Below are positions 38,501 through 50,134 of a stretch of DNA of 64,000 nucleotides, piece after piece (the first letter of the stretch is position 1; every line of letters starts with the position of its first letter). Below the pieces are notes generated by a model. The model searched no databases, was not told where the DNA came from, and saw only the letters and a program-made list of their open reading frames with translations. Made by a program: the position numbers and the translations under genes. Source of the stretch: Acridotheres tristis (Eukaryota > Chordata > Aves > Passeriformes > Sturnidae); contig CM072899.1 in NCBI GenBank assembly GCA_037013685.1, positions 11,388,479-11,452,478 on the forward strand, read 5' to 3'.

Positions 38501-40239
38501 CATCACAGTATTTTTCTTGTGTGCCCCTTGTGCATGGCACCCTTCTGGACTGTAAGGTTAATTTTTTTTAATAAAACAAGAACATTTGTTCTCCAACATT
38601 TTTTGTCTCTCTATGAGAAAGTGTAACATTTCACATAGAAATCAAATCCATGGAAAATATGGCATTTACTACACAATATTGTTAAAAAAAATCATACTTA
38701 AGGCAGCCAACAGTCTTCAAGTACTACATTTTACTGAAATTTCATGCCTAAGCTTCCGGGTTTTTCTCATCTGCTGAAGTGATGGAAAATGTTCTACAGA
38801 AATTCAACTACCCTGTCATTGCATTTTTTACTACTCACTTTTCCCTTTTGGTATCTTACTTCTCTAATGCCAAGATTGAGTGGAGCACTGGGAGACAGTG
38901 TGTCAAACCTGACTGCTGTTGCTCATCAAAATCTTTGCATTTACCTAGCTGTGGTGCATCCTTGTTTATTCATCTGCTGATTTTTTAGGGGGAAGGAGAG
39001 TAAAGGGGAATATGTATTACTGTGATCTATGACAAATTAGTGTATGAGAAGTTAGTGTTGTCTGAGGTGCAACTTAGTTCATGAAATTGAGATGCTGGGA
39101 TTGCATCTTGGTTATGAAAAAGTTGCATGATTCTACTGCAGTAATGTTTTTTATCTGGTATTATACCATTTGATATTTTTGAGCTGTTATGAAAATGTAT
39201 GAATGCTCTGTTTTGCTTTAAACCACGAGGGGTTTTTTAGGTTTAAGTATGGTAAGTTTGAAGGGAAATCAAAATAGGTTATTTCATCAGAACTAAGAGG
39301 ACAGTGGCAGAGGTTTTTATTTGCTTAACTTGGTTTCAAAAACAGTGTAAAATACTTGTAGAGAGGACTTGGGAGAGGGGAGAGCTTCAGTGGAAGGAAG
39401 TTCCTGTCAAGAGCATCTTTCTGCTGAGGTTATGTGGAGGCAGAGACTGTTGCCCTCTGGACGTCTTATTTTTGCAAACCCTTGGCTGCCTGACAAATGT
39501 GCTTTCAATAGGAAAAAGCTAGACTGGCAACAAGTGGCTTGTACTGATAAAAAGGTAAAAGAGAGTGCTATTGTGAACACCAGTGCAGTTCTAAGGAGCA
39601 TGATGTGGGAATCTTGGTGAAAAAAAGGCAAATGAGTGTGAAGGAGGTCTTGTCCCTCTGATTTGGCATTCGGTGGGCGTGGGCTTGCTGAACTGCAGCA
39701 GGTCAGCAGCTCCTGGAGTTGGAGACAAATTACAAAGATAAGCAGTAACTGTTGTCCTTGGGCTTGTGCATCTGGAGGCTGCTTGGTGTTCAGCTCTTCA
39801 CAGTTCTGGGCAAAGAAACTTGTATTAATCCTAACATCATCTCTGAAATGCCATCTTTGAATTTAACCTCTAAGCAGCCTTGCAGGTTAATTCCAGTCTG
39901 ACTCATGAAGCAGTTACTCAGTTCCTGGAGTAAATCCTTTATATTTGTCACATTATTTGCTCTTTGGCTTCTATGAACATACAGGTTGAGTGCAGACAGT
40001 TTCAACTGAAAGGTGAACCATAGGAGTGCATCATGCTTTCCTGCATGACTCAGATATTCTGCCTGTTTTGAAAATGTTTGCATGAGCAGGATTTATCTTA
40101 GGATGGTTGCCACGGGGTCCTATTGTCACAGGCACTCGTAAATCCATAGCTCTGTGGCAGAAACAAAAGGAGAAGGAAAACTCTGCCTGCACCTTCTGCA
40201 CTTTGAGACTTGTGTAGTGAAAAATATACATGTGTTGGC

Positions 40240-40282
40240 TGGAATGGTTTCCTATTTTAAGTGTAGTGGAATGGTTTCCTAT
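40240..40282 (+). repeat. 16-bp direct duplication (TGGAATGGTTTCCTAT x2)
   Basis: The identical 16-mer occurs at 40240-40255 and 40267-40282, 27 bases apart start to start, separated by 11 unrelated bases. Each copy contains GGAATG, a TEAD-type core, and an opposed TTTCC. It is either a chance local duplication or a paired binding site. Confidence 0.9.
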
Positions 40283-43200
40283 CGTAATGGGCTTGTCCTT
40301 TATAAAGATACTTCATCTGTGTTCCTCTGTCAATTAGAAGAATTAATTCTCTATTTCATAGTTTTTAATCTCTTTCATATTATTTGCCTTGTTGTTGAGG
40401 CTTTACTTGATGGTAATCATGGTGCATGATGTCCTGGTTTTGTTCATAGCCACTTTGTTCACAGGTTTTGTGGATTGCTGGATAGTGAGTTTTCACGTTG
40501 TACTCATTCTCCTGGGGGCTGAGGCCATCATGTAGCCAGCATGCTTAGTTTCTAGGGATGCCTATGGCTTGATAACAGCACGTTACTAATTGTTTGAATA
40601 TTGGTGTGATCTAAGTGTCCCCAAGGAGAAATGCATTGTTGCAAGAACAAGAAGTGAAAGCAGGGTAAGTTATCAAGATCTTTATCAGTGCATCTCTTCT
40701 GAAGCCTGAATGGAAGAGAGAAGGTTTATCTCTCAGCATCTTTGATAAGTGTTGGGTTCTTTCCTCTTCTTCCAGCAGGATAGGGGGAGCTTTGTCAGAG
40801 CAAGTACATTACCTGAGTGGTCAAAGGGAAGGTCTTTGTCACCATCATTTTACAGATCTTTCTGGCCTTTCAGAAGGATAGGATATTGTGGACATGATGC
40901 CAGTAAGCAACTACAGGAACTGTGAGAAAATGGTATTAAATTTGTTGATGACCAGCAATGACCCAGATCGTTCCTTGGGGAACTAGATGTTTTCAAAAGC
41001 AGCAGTTCTGAAAATGATGGGTTTTTAAAAACTATGAGCAATATTTGAGTGGAAACAGTACGTTTAGTTACTGAGCCAAGTTTGTAGTAGCTCAGCACAC
41101 ACTTAACCAGACTGATAAAGGAGTGTACAAAGGAGGAAAAGTGGACTTGCCCATGAGTGAATAGGAACATCTGATGTGATTCATTTAAGGGATGAGACCA
41201 GTTCTGTGGGAGGCAGTAGGTTGGTATAGGAGTAGCAGAGTATTCCTGTCTGGAAGGATTCCTGGGTAGTGGATAATTTCTAAACAACACTGGTACTTTT
41301 TTCACTTAGTCATTTCAAGATGTCCAAAATACCAGAATTTGTTTCAGAGTTGTGCCTATAGACTCTTTTCAAAGTATGTGTGAGAGAAATACTGTTCCTT
41401 AGATTTTCTGCTGAGTGGTTGCATGGTGCTGCTATGAATGAAGATAATTAAATTTTGCCACCTTGGATAGTTAGACTCTTCCATCTAACTGATTTCTAGG
41501 TACAGGATGTTCCAGTGTCTTACTAGAGCTAAAGTTGCATCTACTATTTTCTTACAGTGACAGTGCAATGCCAAGGGCACAGCAAGTAAAACCCTGCACC
41601 AGGCAGGTAATGGGGCTTTCTTTGTGACTGAGGTGGGGTGTGCAGACTGATAGGGGCACCATGTGAGTAACAAGGCCAAACTGGAATCTGATGGAGTGCT
41701 GCCTGCACACACAAGCAGTGACCTGGGCTGTCTGCAGAACCCTCTGTGACTCTAGTTAGGAGAAGTTGTGGATGTCACTCCATCATCTACTGTAAACATG
41801 CAGACGCCACAATTATTATTTTTCCTGCTTTGAAGTCTGAACATGAGTTTGTTTGGTTCTGCTTGGCTGCTGATGGTATGCTAAATACAGTAATAATACA
41901 GAGATGAAGGCAATCAGGTGAATAAAAGTGCACAGCACATTCACTAGTTAAAATGCGCTGTTAGAAGGAATATAAAAGATGCATTTATTTATTGGCTCTT
42001 GTTTAGTTTTTGAGTAAAAGAGTTTGAGAAGCTTAGTGGGGGAAGGGAGAAGGTAAGGCTTACTGCCCGTTAAACAGAAATACCGTTTCTGCTAAACAGT
42101 GCTGAGAAAAGGATGGTGATGTTTCCCAGCATTTCCTAACTCAGCATATGGATTAACACAGTACAATAAATTTGTCATAAAAGTGTACCACGTAAGTTGC
42201 AGAATCTGCCTTCTTACCTGTAGGAAAAAAAAGGTGTTTTTCACTCACCAGCAAAAGAATGGCTTACTCCACATGACTGGGTAGTAGAATTTTGCAAGGT
42301 TTGAGCAACACCTATGGTTATTATTTATATTATTAAATTTAAAATGCAGACATGCTTTTGAGTCTTGCAAGTGTGTGGACAGCTGGTCTTGATTTTTCTG
42401 AGGTTGTGTAACAGTCACCTGTGGGGGAATCAGTTTGTCAGCAAGGCAACCAATACACCATTTTATTTATTGGATACAAAAATAAATTAAGAATGTTGCT
42501 TAGGTTGCAAAATCAAGAACTTGAAAGTTAGGAAATACCAGATTTACAGTTTCTTATGCAACATTAATTCTGTTCCCCTGTGCCTCTACCCCTGTGCACT
42601 TAATAAGGCAAGGTTCCTCTGAAATTTTTCTGGATGTGGTCATGTTAAAAGTATATCATGGGGCATATCAAAGAGGAACAGGGATAAGGCTGTATGGACA
42701 TCTGGCATTTCTTAACTTCTTAAGTGCCCAATTCTGCAACTTACATTTATATAAAACTTAAGTTATTTAATTTCCTAGGTATTTTTAAAGTTGAAAGATG
42801 AAGTAAAACTAAACCTTCATATTGCTGAAGCATAGCCATCCCTTTACTGTACACCTTCACTGGGGCTGCAGTTACAAACATGCTTGTGTTGCTTGATAGC
42901 ACAAACCTTGTTAGCCAAATGGCAGAAAGAAGCTGTTACCCCAGAGAGGAGGTGGCTTTGGGCAGCAGATCCACACACTGGAGTTAGAGATCCTCGGGGA
43001 GGGGACAGACTCAGGTATTTGTATGTCTTGAGAGGGGAATGCCAGTCTGGCAGAGGCAGCTCTCTTTTCTTCCTCAGCATCAGTTGCTTCAGGCAGCTCT
43101 TTCCAGGCCTGTCTGTCATTGTTGCCTCCTTTCAGTGAGGATTTTTTCAGCCTCTGCTCTTTGTTCTCCCAGCCTCCTCAAGCTATTTGTGGGCAGCTTC

Positions 43201-46200
43201 CTTTAGAAAGAAATTTAACTTACTGTCGCTGTAGCTGGCCTCCTGCTATGTGCCAGGTCTGTGATGTTCCAAATGACACTTGCTATGTCCCAGTGATGTC
43301 TCCTTTTGGATGTTTAGGATTTAAGAACCTGAGATCACTACAGTTAAAAATACTTTAAAGTAGTTAAGAAATGGCCTGTGTGTTTTTATGTCACAGAGGT
43401 ACCACCAGCATCCTCCTGGCTGCTCAGAACCTTTTCCAAGAAGAGGAGCAGACTTCAGCTTGGCAGTCCTCTCTGTGTTGTGCTTACAAAGCTAGGTCAA
43501 GACCTGTACATAGCACTTTGTCTACAGAACAGCCAGTGTCTTGGGTTTTTTTTTTTTTCTTGTATAGTAAGGATCACAGGGTTTTTAATCTGTGTAGCAA
43601 GCCAGAGCTGGCTGGTCTGGAGATGGATAATGTAGGATGTAGTAACAGTCTTGAGCCGCCTCTTTCCCATATCTGTTGATGTTTCTTTTCCCACATGATG
43701 GGAATGCAGCATAGATTAATAAAAAATGAAATCATGACATGAACCAAACTAATGTTTTCATTCAGACCATGTCAGGAATTCAGTGCCTGTGTTTGTTTTG
43801 GGATTCAACCCTTCTAAGCTTTAAACAGAGATGAAGGAAACTTGCACTGTAAAGGTGCACAATGAATGAACAGTGCTGTGTTGAAACCCTGTATGTGCCT
43901 AGAGAATGCTGTTGGGGAGGGTAGAGCTTTTAGAACCTAAAGCAGTCTGGTTGTGCATCTCTCACTCATTGTCCTGATTCACTACTCAGCATCCTTTTTT
44001 TGCTGCCATGAAAGGTTTTGCCAGGCTCTAGTCTTGGCACAGTGCTCAGCAAAAAGAAGGGCATTTTATGGCTGCTTCTTAAATATTCCCAAACTCAATA
44101 GTGCCTTTACTCAGAAAGGCAGAGAAAGGAAAATGTTTTTTGGGTATAAGAAACATAGGCTGGTGAGAGATGGGATGAACATCTGAAAACCAAGTTAATG
44201 GCTATGTGGAGATGTTAAGGTGATGACTTCCATTAAAACAGGAGTAATGAGACGTGAAGCTGAAGGCTTCTAGTGCTGGAATGAGTTGCAGAAAGAAAAG
44301 TCTTTATGCTGCTCCAAGTAAGCTCTTGAGGAAAAGCTGTGACTGACCAAATAATTCTCTTTTTTTTACCAAGTTATTCAGCTAGTTCTCAGTAGCCAGC
44401 AATAAGCTAGATGTTTTTGTAGAGTCAAAAAAGCTGGGAACTTGATCATTGGTGCAATCCTCTCAGTTCCTTTCTCCTTCATCCTTTTTGTGGCCTCATG
44501 TACCATCATTTTCTCAATGCGTGAAACTTTGTTTTAAAAAAGAGCAGGAATTTGCAGCCTCAAAAATACTCCCATTTCTGACACAGAAATGGAAAGTGCT
44601 TGAAACTGTTTTCTAGAAATAAATGAGCTGTCACTGATCATGATGAAGATGTCTCAAGTGTACTTTTTCTAAAGCACAAAAAAGTAATAAAAATACTTTA
44701 TTTTCACTGTTAGTCACAGGTTCATTTTGTTCTTTTTCTCTCCTGTTGTTTTTCTGTTTTAGTTTCAATGAGCCTTTTATCAGTTTGCTGAGAATAATCC
44801 TTAGGCCTTTAAAAAATTTTATTTTAAACTCATGTAATTTTTTATTAAATCAGAAAAGGTTACTCCTTGTCATTCTCTGTATCTTTTCTAGTATTTAATA
44901 GTCAGTGCTTTTACTTTCTCTGTCTTAAACCTTTCTTTATTTCCCTCTCATACTGGCACCACTTTGTTGCCTCTTGTGTGTTTCTGTTCTGATCCACTTT
45001 TTTTTTTCCTACTGATCCATTAAGAGATGAGTTATTTGGTCTCAAAATGTGTGTGATGGATTGTTTGAGAGTGTTCAGATGACAGTCATTTCTAAATTAC
45101 TCTAAAAAGGAGGGTTGTTTAACAGGCTGGACAGTATAACTTGCTGTCCTGCTCAAAGGGGCATCCTAAAGTTGTTTTTCCTTGGAATTAATACTATGGT
45201 TTGCACTGAATTCCAACACAGAACGTGAACTGTGGTTTTGCAAACAGTCTAAGGCAGGGTAAGTACTGAAGAGATGAGGAGTGTGAGTTGGTTATTTTTT
45301 TATGTGAATTTCTTGGTTTTAGCACAAGGGTTATGTGCCAGAGATGCACATACTTCACCTACAGTTATAAAGCACTGTTTACGTTTTTTGTGCAAACACA
45401 AAAGCCAAGTGGGAAGGGATATTTCATAAACTCAGTGCTATTGTGTCCTCTGGTCTAAGCCATAAAACAAGAGTAACAGAGACGTTCCCTTTGAACTTGA
45501 AATCCTTTTCTAAGCTGCTGATCTAACCTAAGTGAGAGAGGGAGACTACACCAGCCAGAACATTTCTCTTCTGGGTATTTTTCCCATCCTGCCCCTTTTC
45601 TTTTTAAAATGTCCTTAAGTGAGTTTGATGCTGCACCTCTGCCCATAAATTTAAAAAAATATTATCGTTATGTAGGTCAGTGAACTGAAACGCCACTGTA
45701 CACCATGGGGGATTAAAGTCAGAGAGGCAGCCCTCTCCCACTCCTACTAGGTCATATGACAATATAAACAAGAAATGCAAGGAGCCTTCAGCTTTTTCTT
45801 GCCCTAATCCTTTGTTTATGCAGCACTTAAACTGACTTTTGGGGTCGTCTCTGTCTGGCATTAAAGCCCTAAAGCTTTTTGAAGTTTCCCTGAAGTTAAT
45901 AAAATTAGTCTGCCCTCATTGCTAGGCCCCTTGCTGCTGCTTCAGAGCAGACTGCATATCCCTTACTGTCTTTGTGGCATTTGGCTTTGTAAGTTCATAA
46001 TATTTTATACTGGAAAAGAGTGTTTGAGAGAAAAGCACAAAGCTCTCCCGAAAGGCTGTTCAGCTAATAGGCAAAGTGATTGCCATTGTAGATGTTCTGA
46101 GAACTCAAAGGGGATTAACTTAAAATCCTGCGATTGGAGGTAAATTGCTGGTAAAGTAATTGGAAGTGTTGAGTTTCAGTTAGAGAGAACAACATGCATT

Positions 46201-46675
46201 TCTTTGCCTTTTTACGAAGCAAAGCTAAACCAAAAATATAATTTTTCTTTTACATTTTTTCTAATGCAGTCTTAAAGTTGAGAAAATGAGCTTTCCTTTA
46301 TAGCAATTCTTGCTACATTCATTTATTTTTAATGCAAAGACTGATCCAGTTATCTTAGTTCCTGTTAGGACAGGCATGCTCTAGTTACTTTGTCTTTGTC
46401 AGGGATAAATTGATGATAGGCTCACCATAGGGCATGGATGGCACAGGATGGGGTGTGTAGTATTTAGTGTGTGAGACAGAGACTTTGGGTCATAGAGGTT
46501 TTATTCCAAACAGCCAGTCAGGCAAGTCACTGATCACTTATTATCTTAGCACCACTCAAGTGGTTTTGTTTCTAATGGCCTGTAGAGATGCCCAAGGAAT
46601 TATGGTGATACTGACAGAACATATTGATTGGTTAAAGGAGGGATTTTTTTATTTTTATTTTAACAAGTTGGGTTA

Positions 46676-47663
46676 AGAATGAGCTGGATGGCTGGGCCCA
46701 GAGAGTGGTGGTGAGCATGCTGCATCCAGCTGGCAGCCAGGCACTACTGGTGTCCCTCAGGGGTCTGTGCTAGGGCCAGTCCTGTTCAATATTTTTATTG
46801 ATGACATGGATGAGGGTATTGAGTCTTTCATTAATAAATTTGCAGACGACACTAAGCTGGGAGGGTGTGTTGGAAGGGAGGAGGGCTCTACAAAGAGATC
46901 TGGTAGGGTTGGATGCAAGGGCAGAATCCAATGGGATGAAGTTTAATAAGTCCAAGTGCAGAGTCCTGCATTTTGGCCACAACAACCCCCTGCAACGTTA
47001 CAGGCTGGGGACAGCGTGGCTGGACAGTGCCCAGGCAGAAAGGGACCTGGGGGTACTGACTGACAGCTGGCTGAACTTGAGCCAGCTGTGTGCCCTGGTG
47101 GCCAAGAAGGCCAGTGGCCCCTGGCCTGTGTCAGGAATGGTGTGGCCAGCAGGAGCAGGGAGGTCATTCTTCCCCTGTACTCAGCCCTGGTGAGGCCACA
47201 CCTTGAGTGCTGTGTCCAGTTCTGGGCCCCTCAGTGAAGGAAGGATGAGACACTTGAGCATGTCCAGAGGAGGCAACAAGGCTGGTGAGGGGCTGAGGGA
47301 GCTGGGATTATTTATCCTGGAGAAAAGGAGACTCAGAGGTGATGTTATCACTCTCTACAGCTCCCTGAAAGGTGGTTGCAGTCAGGTGAGGGTTGGTCTC
47401 TTTCTCCAGGCAGCACTGACAGAACCAGAGGACACAGTCTTAAGCTGCACCAAGGGAAATTTAGGTTGGGTACTAGGAAAAAGTTTTTTACTGAAAGAGT
47501 GAAAGTACAGGAATGGTCTGCCTGGGGAGGTGTTGGAGTCACCATCCCTGGATGTGTTTAATAAAAGACTGGATGTGGCACTCGGTGCCATGGTTTAGTT
47601 GAGGTGTTAGGGCATGGGTTAGACTTGATCTTAGAGGTCTTTTCCAACCCAGTGATTCTGTGA
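46676..47663 (+). mobile_element. CR1 LINE retrotransposon, 5'-truncated and decayed
   Basis: This is the 3' part of an avian chicken-repeat-1 element in the + orientation, lying in intron 5. The start near 46676 matches the CR1 segment before reverse transcriptase motif 4 (SGWLGPE-like). An in-frame [16 protein letters not shown] is encoded from 46749, and the catalytic FADD lies at 46839-46850. A small deletion after the catalytic region shifts the frame, after which [21 protein letters not shown] and CALVAKKA are readable. Further losses follow near 47230-47300, then [17 protein letters not shown] and the CR1 3' UTR. The element ends with a single terminal unit ATTCTGTGA at 47655-47663, one change from the CR1 end repeat ATTCTATGA. 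There is no endonuclease region and no intact ORF, so it is immobile. Similarity to active CR1 is still high, so this copy is moderately young. Confidence 0.95.
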
Positions 47664-48540
47664 CCTTTAGAGTGAAAAGAACAGTGCAGCTGGAGTCCTT
47701 GGTTACTCTCCTGTACTGAATGTACAAGAGCAAGACCCTAAAAAACACCTTTCTTTATAAAAGATAAGGGTTTTTAAATTCAGAGGTTTTAAGTGAGTGT
47801 AGCATAACTAAACGCTGATAGATTTTGTTTCCATTCTAATACTCAATTAAAGGTTATCATTGCTGGTTTACTCTAAGGTACTTGATGCCTGTAATACTTG
47901 TTCACAGAAATCACTGGAGTTTTTTCTGACAGCCTTGCTGGGGAGGCTCTAAACTGAACCATGCTAGCCTAGTATGATTGCTCATCCTGTAATTCCATTT
48001 TTAATTAAGTTAAAGATAACTTTGAAGTGCTCTTGGAAAAAGATGTTTCCAAAGATGTTGGCCTTTAAAGTTGGCTTCCTGTACCATTTGAGGAATAACT
48101 GCAAAAATAATAGATATATTAGAGATCCTCCCTGGAGCATATTGTACCATCTGTATTTCAAACACAAGGGATAGAAACACTAGCCAGCAGTGGACAAGAG
48201 GGATGAATATTTTGAAATTCTTGTTTTAGAAATAAAAGATTTATAGGATGAAGTAACATTTTAATTTCTCCAGCCACTGCAACTGGAAAAAAATTTAGGT
48301 TTTGAGAATGTAAGTGCTTCTTCAGGTTGGAATTAGCTTCTTTTTCTTCTAGTCTTCTGTTTCAGATCCAAAAAAAGGCAAGTGTGCCTGAAATCTTATC
48401 TCCCCCCTCTACCTCCTCCTATTAGCGGGTGCTCTAGGAAATGACATTATTCAATTTTACATTTAAGCCAGAATATTGCTGAGCAGTGATACTGCCATCA
48501 ATGGTTCACAAGCTATTTAGAAGCAGTGAGAGAGGACAGA

Positions 48541-48559
48541 CACAACAACAACAACAAAA
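48541..48559 (+). repeat. (CAA)n microsatellite
   Basis: This is a short array of ACAACAACAACAA type ending in an A run, made of about five triplets. It is plain simple sequence. Confidence 0.8.
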
Positions 48560-49977
48560 AGGTGTCCTTTTGGGGAAAGATGAGGAATTTTGGCAGTGAA
48601 TGTTGTTGAGGCATCTCAGTGTTTCTGTCTACAGCCTTGGTTGCACCCAGCCCAGGGCAGAGCTGCCTGTCCTGTTGTCATTCCCATGTGACAGGAGCAA
48701 GAAGGGCTGTAGATATTTCTCATCCTGCACCTGCTCTGGGACAGGGAGAGGTCCTGCCAGTGCTCTCTAGTACTGCACAGCCCTTTCAAGACTGTTTATA
48801 GCTGAGCAAGTAAACTCTGTTTAAAATAAAAATGAAATTTCTGATGCTGGATTTACTACCATACTGAAATTGGCATTAAAATGGAGGCATATATGTAACA
48901 ATAGCAGTCCTAGAGATTTGAGTCTGTATATGCATTACAGTTTATGGAGGAGACTTCAGGCAAGGACAGTTGCTTAATAAACTGGCAATATTTTGAGTCC
49001 TCGATATTTTGAGTTTGTTTAAACTGAGTAAAGGGGAGTGTTCAGAACTGGAGTTCTTTACTGTTCTAAATCACTTTGGTCTTTGCAACCCTTAGGTGTA
49101 GCTAAAAATGGCTCCTGAGATATGAAGAACTGCAACTTTTTTACCACAAAAAACAATCTTGGAAAGACTTAAGTAATATCCCCATATTTATTCTGATAAA
49201 GAAATGTTCTTTCTACATCTACAAGGTAGAGTAACTGCAGGCATTGGGTGTACAAGGATATTCACACCTACAGGATTAGGCTCACTTGACTGCACCTTAT
49301 ACTTTGTAATGCCTCAGGGAGGGTTGTTTATCTTGCCTTACCCACCAACCTCACTGCCTCTTGTTCCTGATATCTTAATTAAGAATTCAACTTGGAATGG
49401 TTCTTCCCACTGGGTTACAAACCTTGAAATTAAAATTGGATACAGTGGTCATAAGGCTCTTGGTTTAACAAATCAATGTGTATGTAAAGGTGAGTATTTA
49501 AAAGGCTCTGTGTAGAAACTCTGTCATTTCTTTGGAAGTGTAGCTGTTGGAGTGCAGGTCTGCAGCTAAGAGAAAGAATGTTTATGTAGGTGATAATATA
49601 CTTAGCTGTAGAATAAATAATGGAATAAACTTTTTGTCAGCATAGGTATTTCAGTGACTTTGATGGAAAAGTTTCAAAACAGAAAAAAGATTTTAATTAA
49701 CTGATCTTTATAGCGTGTTCTGATGTAGGTTTATTCTTATATTTTGATAAAGGAGGGAGAAGCAGAAATGTTTGGTTATAAAGTCTTCTATGGTTTTAGA
49801 CACAAATTGCCTTGAGCTCAGCAGTTAGATGACTCACCCAGAGTTTTGCTCGTTTGGGGGTAAATGGTTTGTCAAAGGTGGAGTGATATAAGTTGCCAAA
49901 CTTAGCACGTAACATGGATAATTTCTTGGCACTTTAGCTTGTAGAGTTATGAATCTCTATTTTTTTTTTTTTTGCAG

Positions 49978-50134
49978 GTGATGGATGATTACAGTGTGAT
50001 TGGTCGTTCATTGTTTAAAAAGGAAACAAACATCCAGATTTTTGTGGGTCTGAAAGTGAAACTCTCTACAGGAGAAGATGGAGTAATAGATGGTGGTTTT
50101 GGACAAAGTGGTAAATTTAAAATCCGAATTCCAG
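49978..50134 (+). CDS. EEFSEC: EEFSEC exon (probably exon 6): domain IV core
   Basis: This 157-nt exon encodes 52 residues plus one base: VMDDYSVIGRSLFKKETNIQ, then IFVGLKVKLSTGEDGVID, then GGFGQSGKFKIRIP. In mammalian EEFSEC, from memory, the same block reads DDYSVIGRSLFKKETNIQ and FGQSGKFKI, so identity is high. It forms the core of the C-terminal domain IV, which distinguishes eEFSec from EF1A and couples GTP hydrolysis to Sec decoding. Phase is 0 in and 1 out: the final G at 50134 starts the split Gly codon that the last exon completes. The acceptor AG is at 49976-49977 after a 14-T tract, and the donor G|GTAGGT starts at 50135. The final coding exon is not in the window. Confidence 0.97.

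Larger units (their letters stand above)
35306..49977 (+). other. EEFSEC: EEFSEC intron 5 (14.7 kb)
   Basis: This intron has a GTAAGC donor. Its acceptor carries a 14-base T run (49960-49973) directly before GCAG. It holds one CR1 LINE fragment at about 46676-47663, a short tandem duplication at 40240-40282, a CAA-rich microsatellite near 48541-48559, and a stretch at 37380-38500 that looks regulatory. No other gene is visible. Open frames of up to 151 codons (40850-41305 minus) show no family resemblance. Confidence 0.85.

Noticed and set aside
40850..41305. 151-codon open frame on the minus strand in intron 5
   Set aside because: The composition is Ser/Leu/Pro-rich and patternless. It has no domain, no family resemblance and no splice context, and a frame of this length is expected by chance in 64 kb.
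46798..47193. 131-codon + strand frame that could be called a gene
   Set aside because: It is part of the decayed CR1 reverse transcriptase, out of frame with the catalytic motif.
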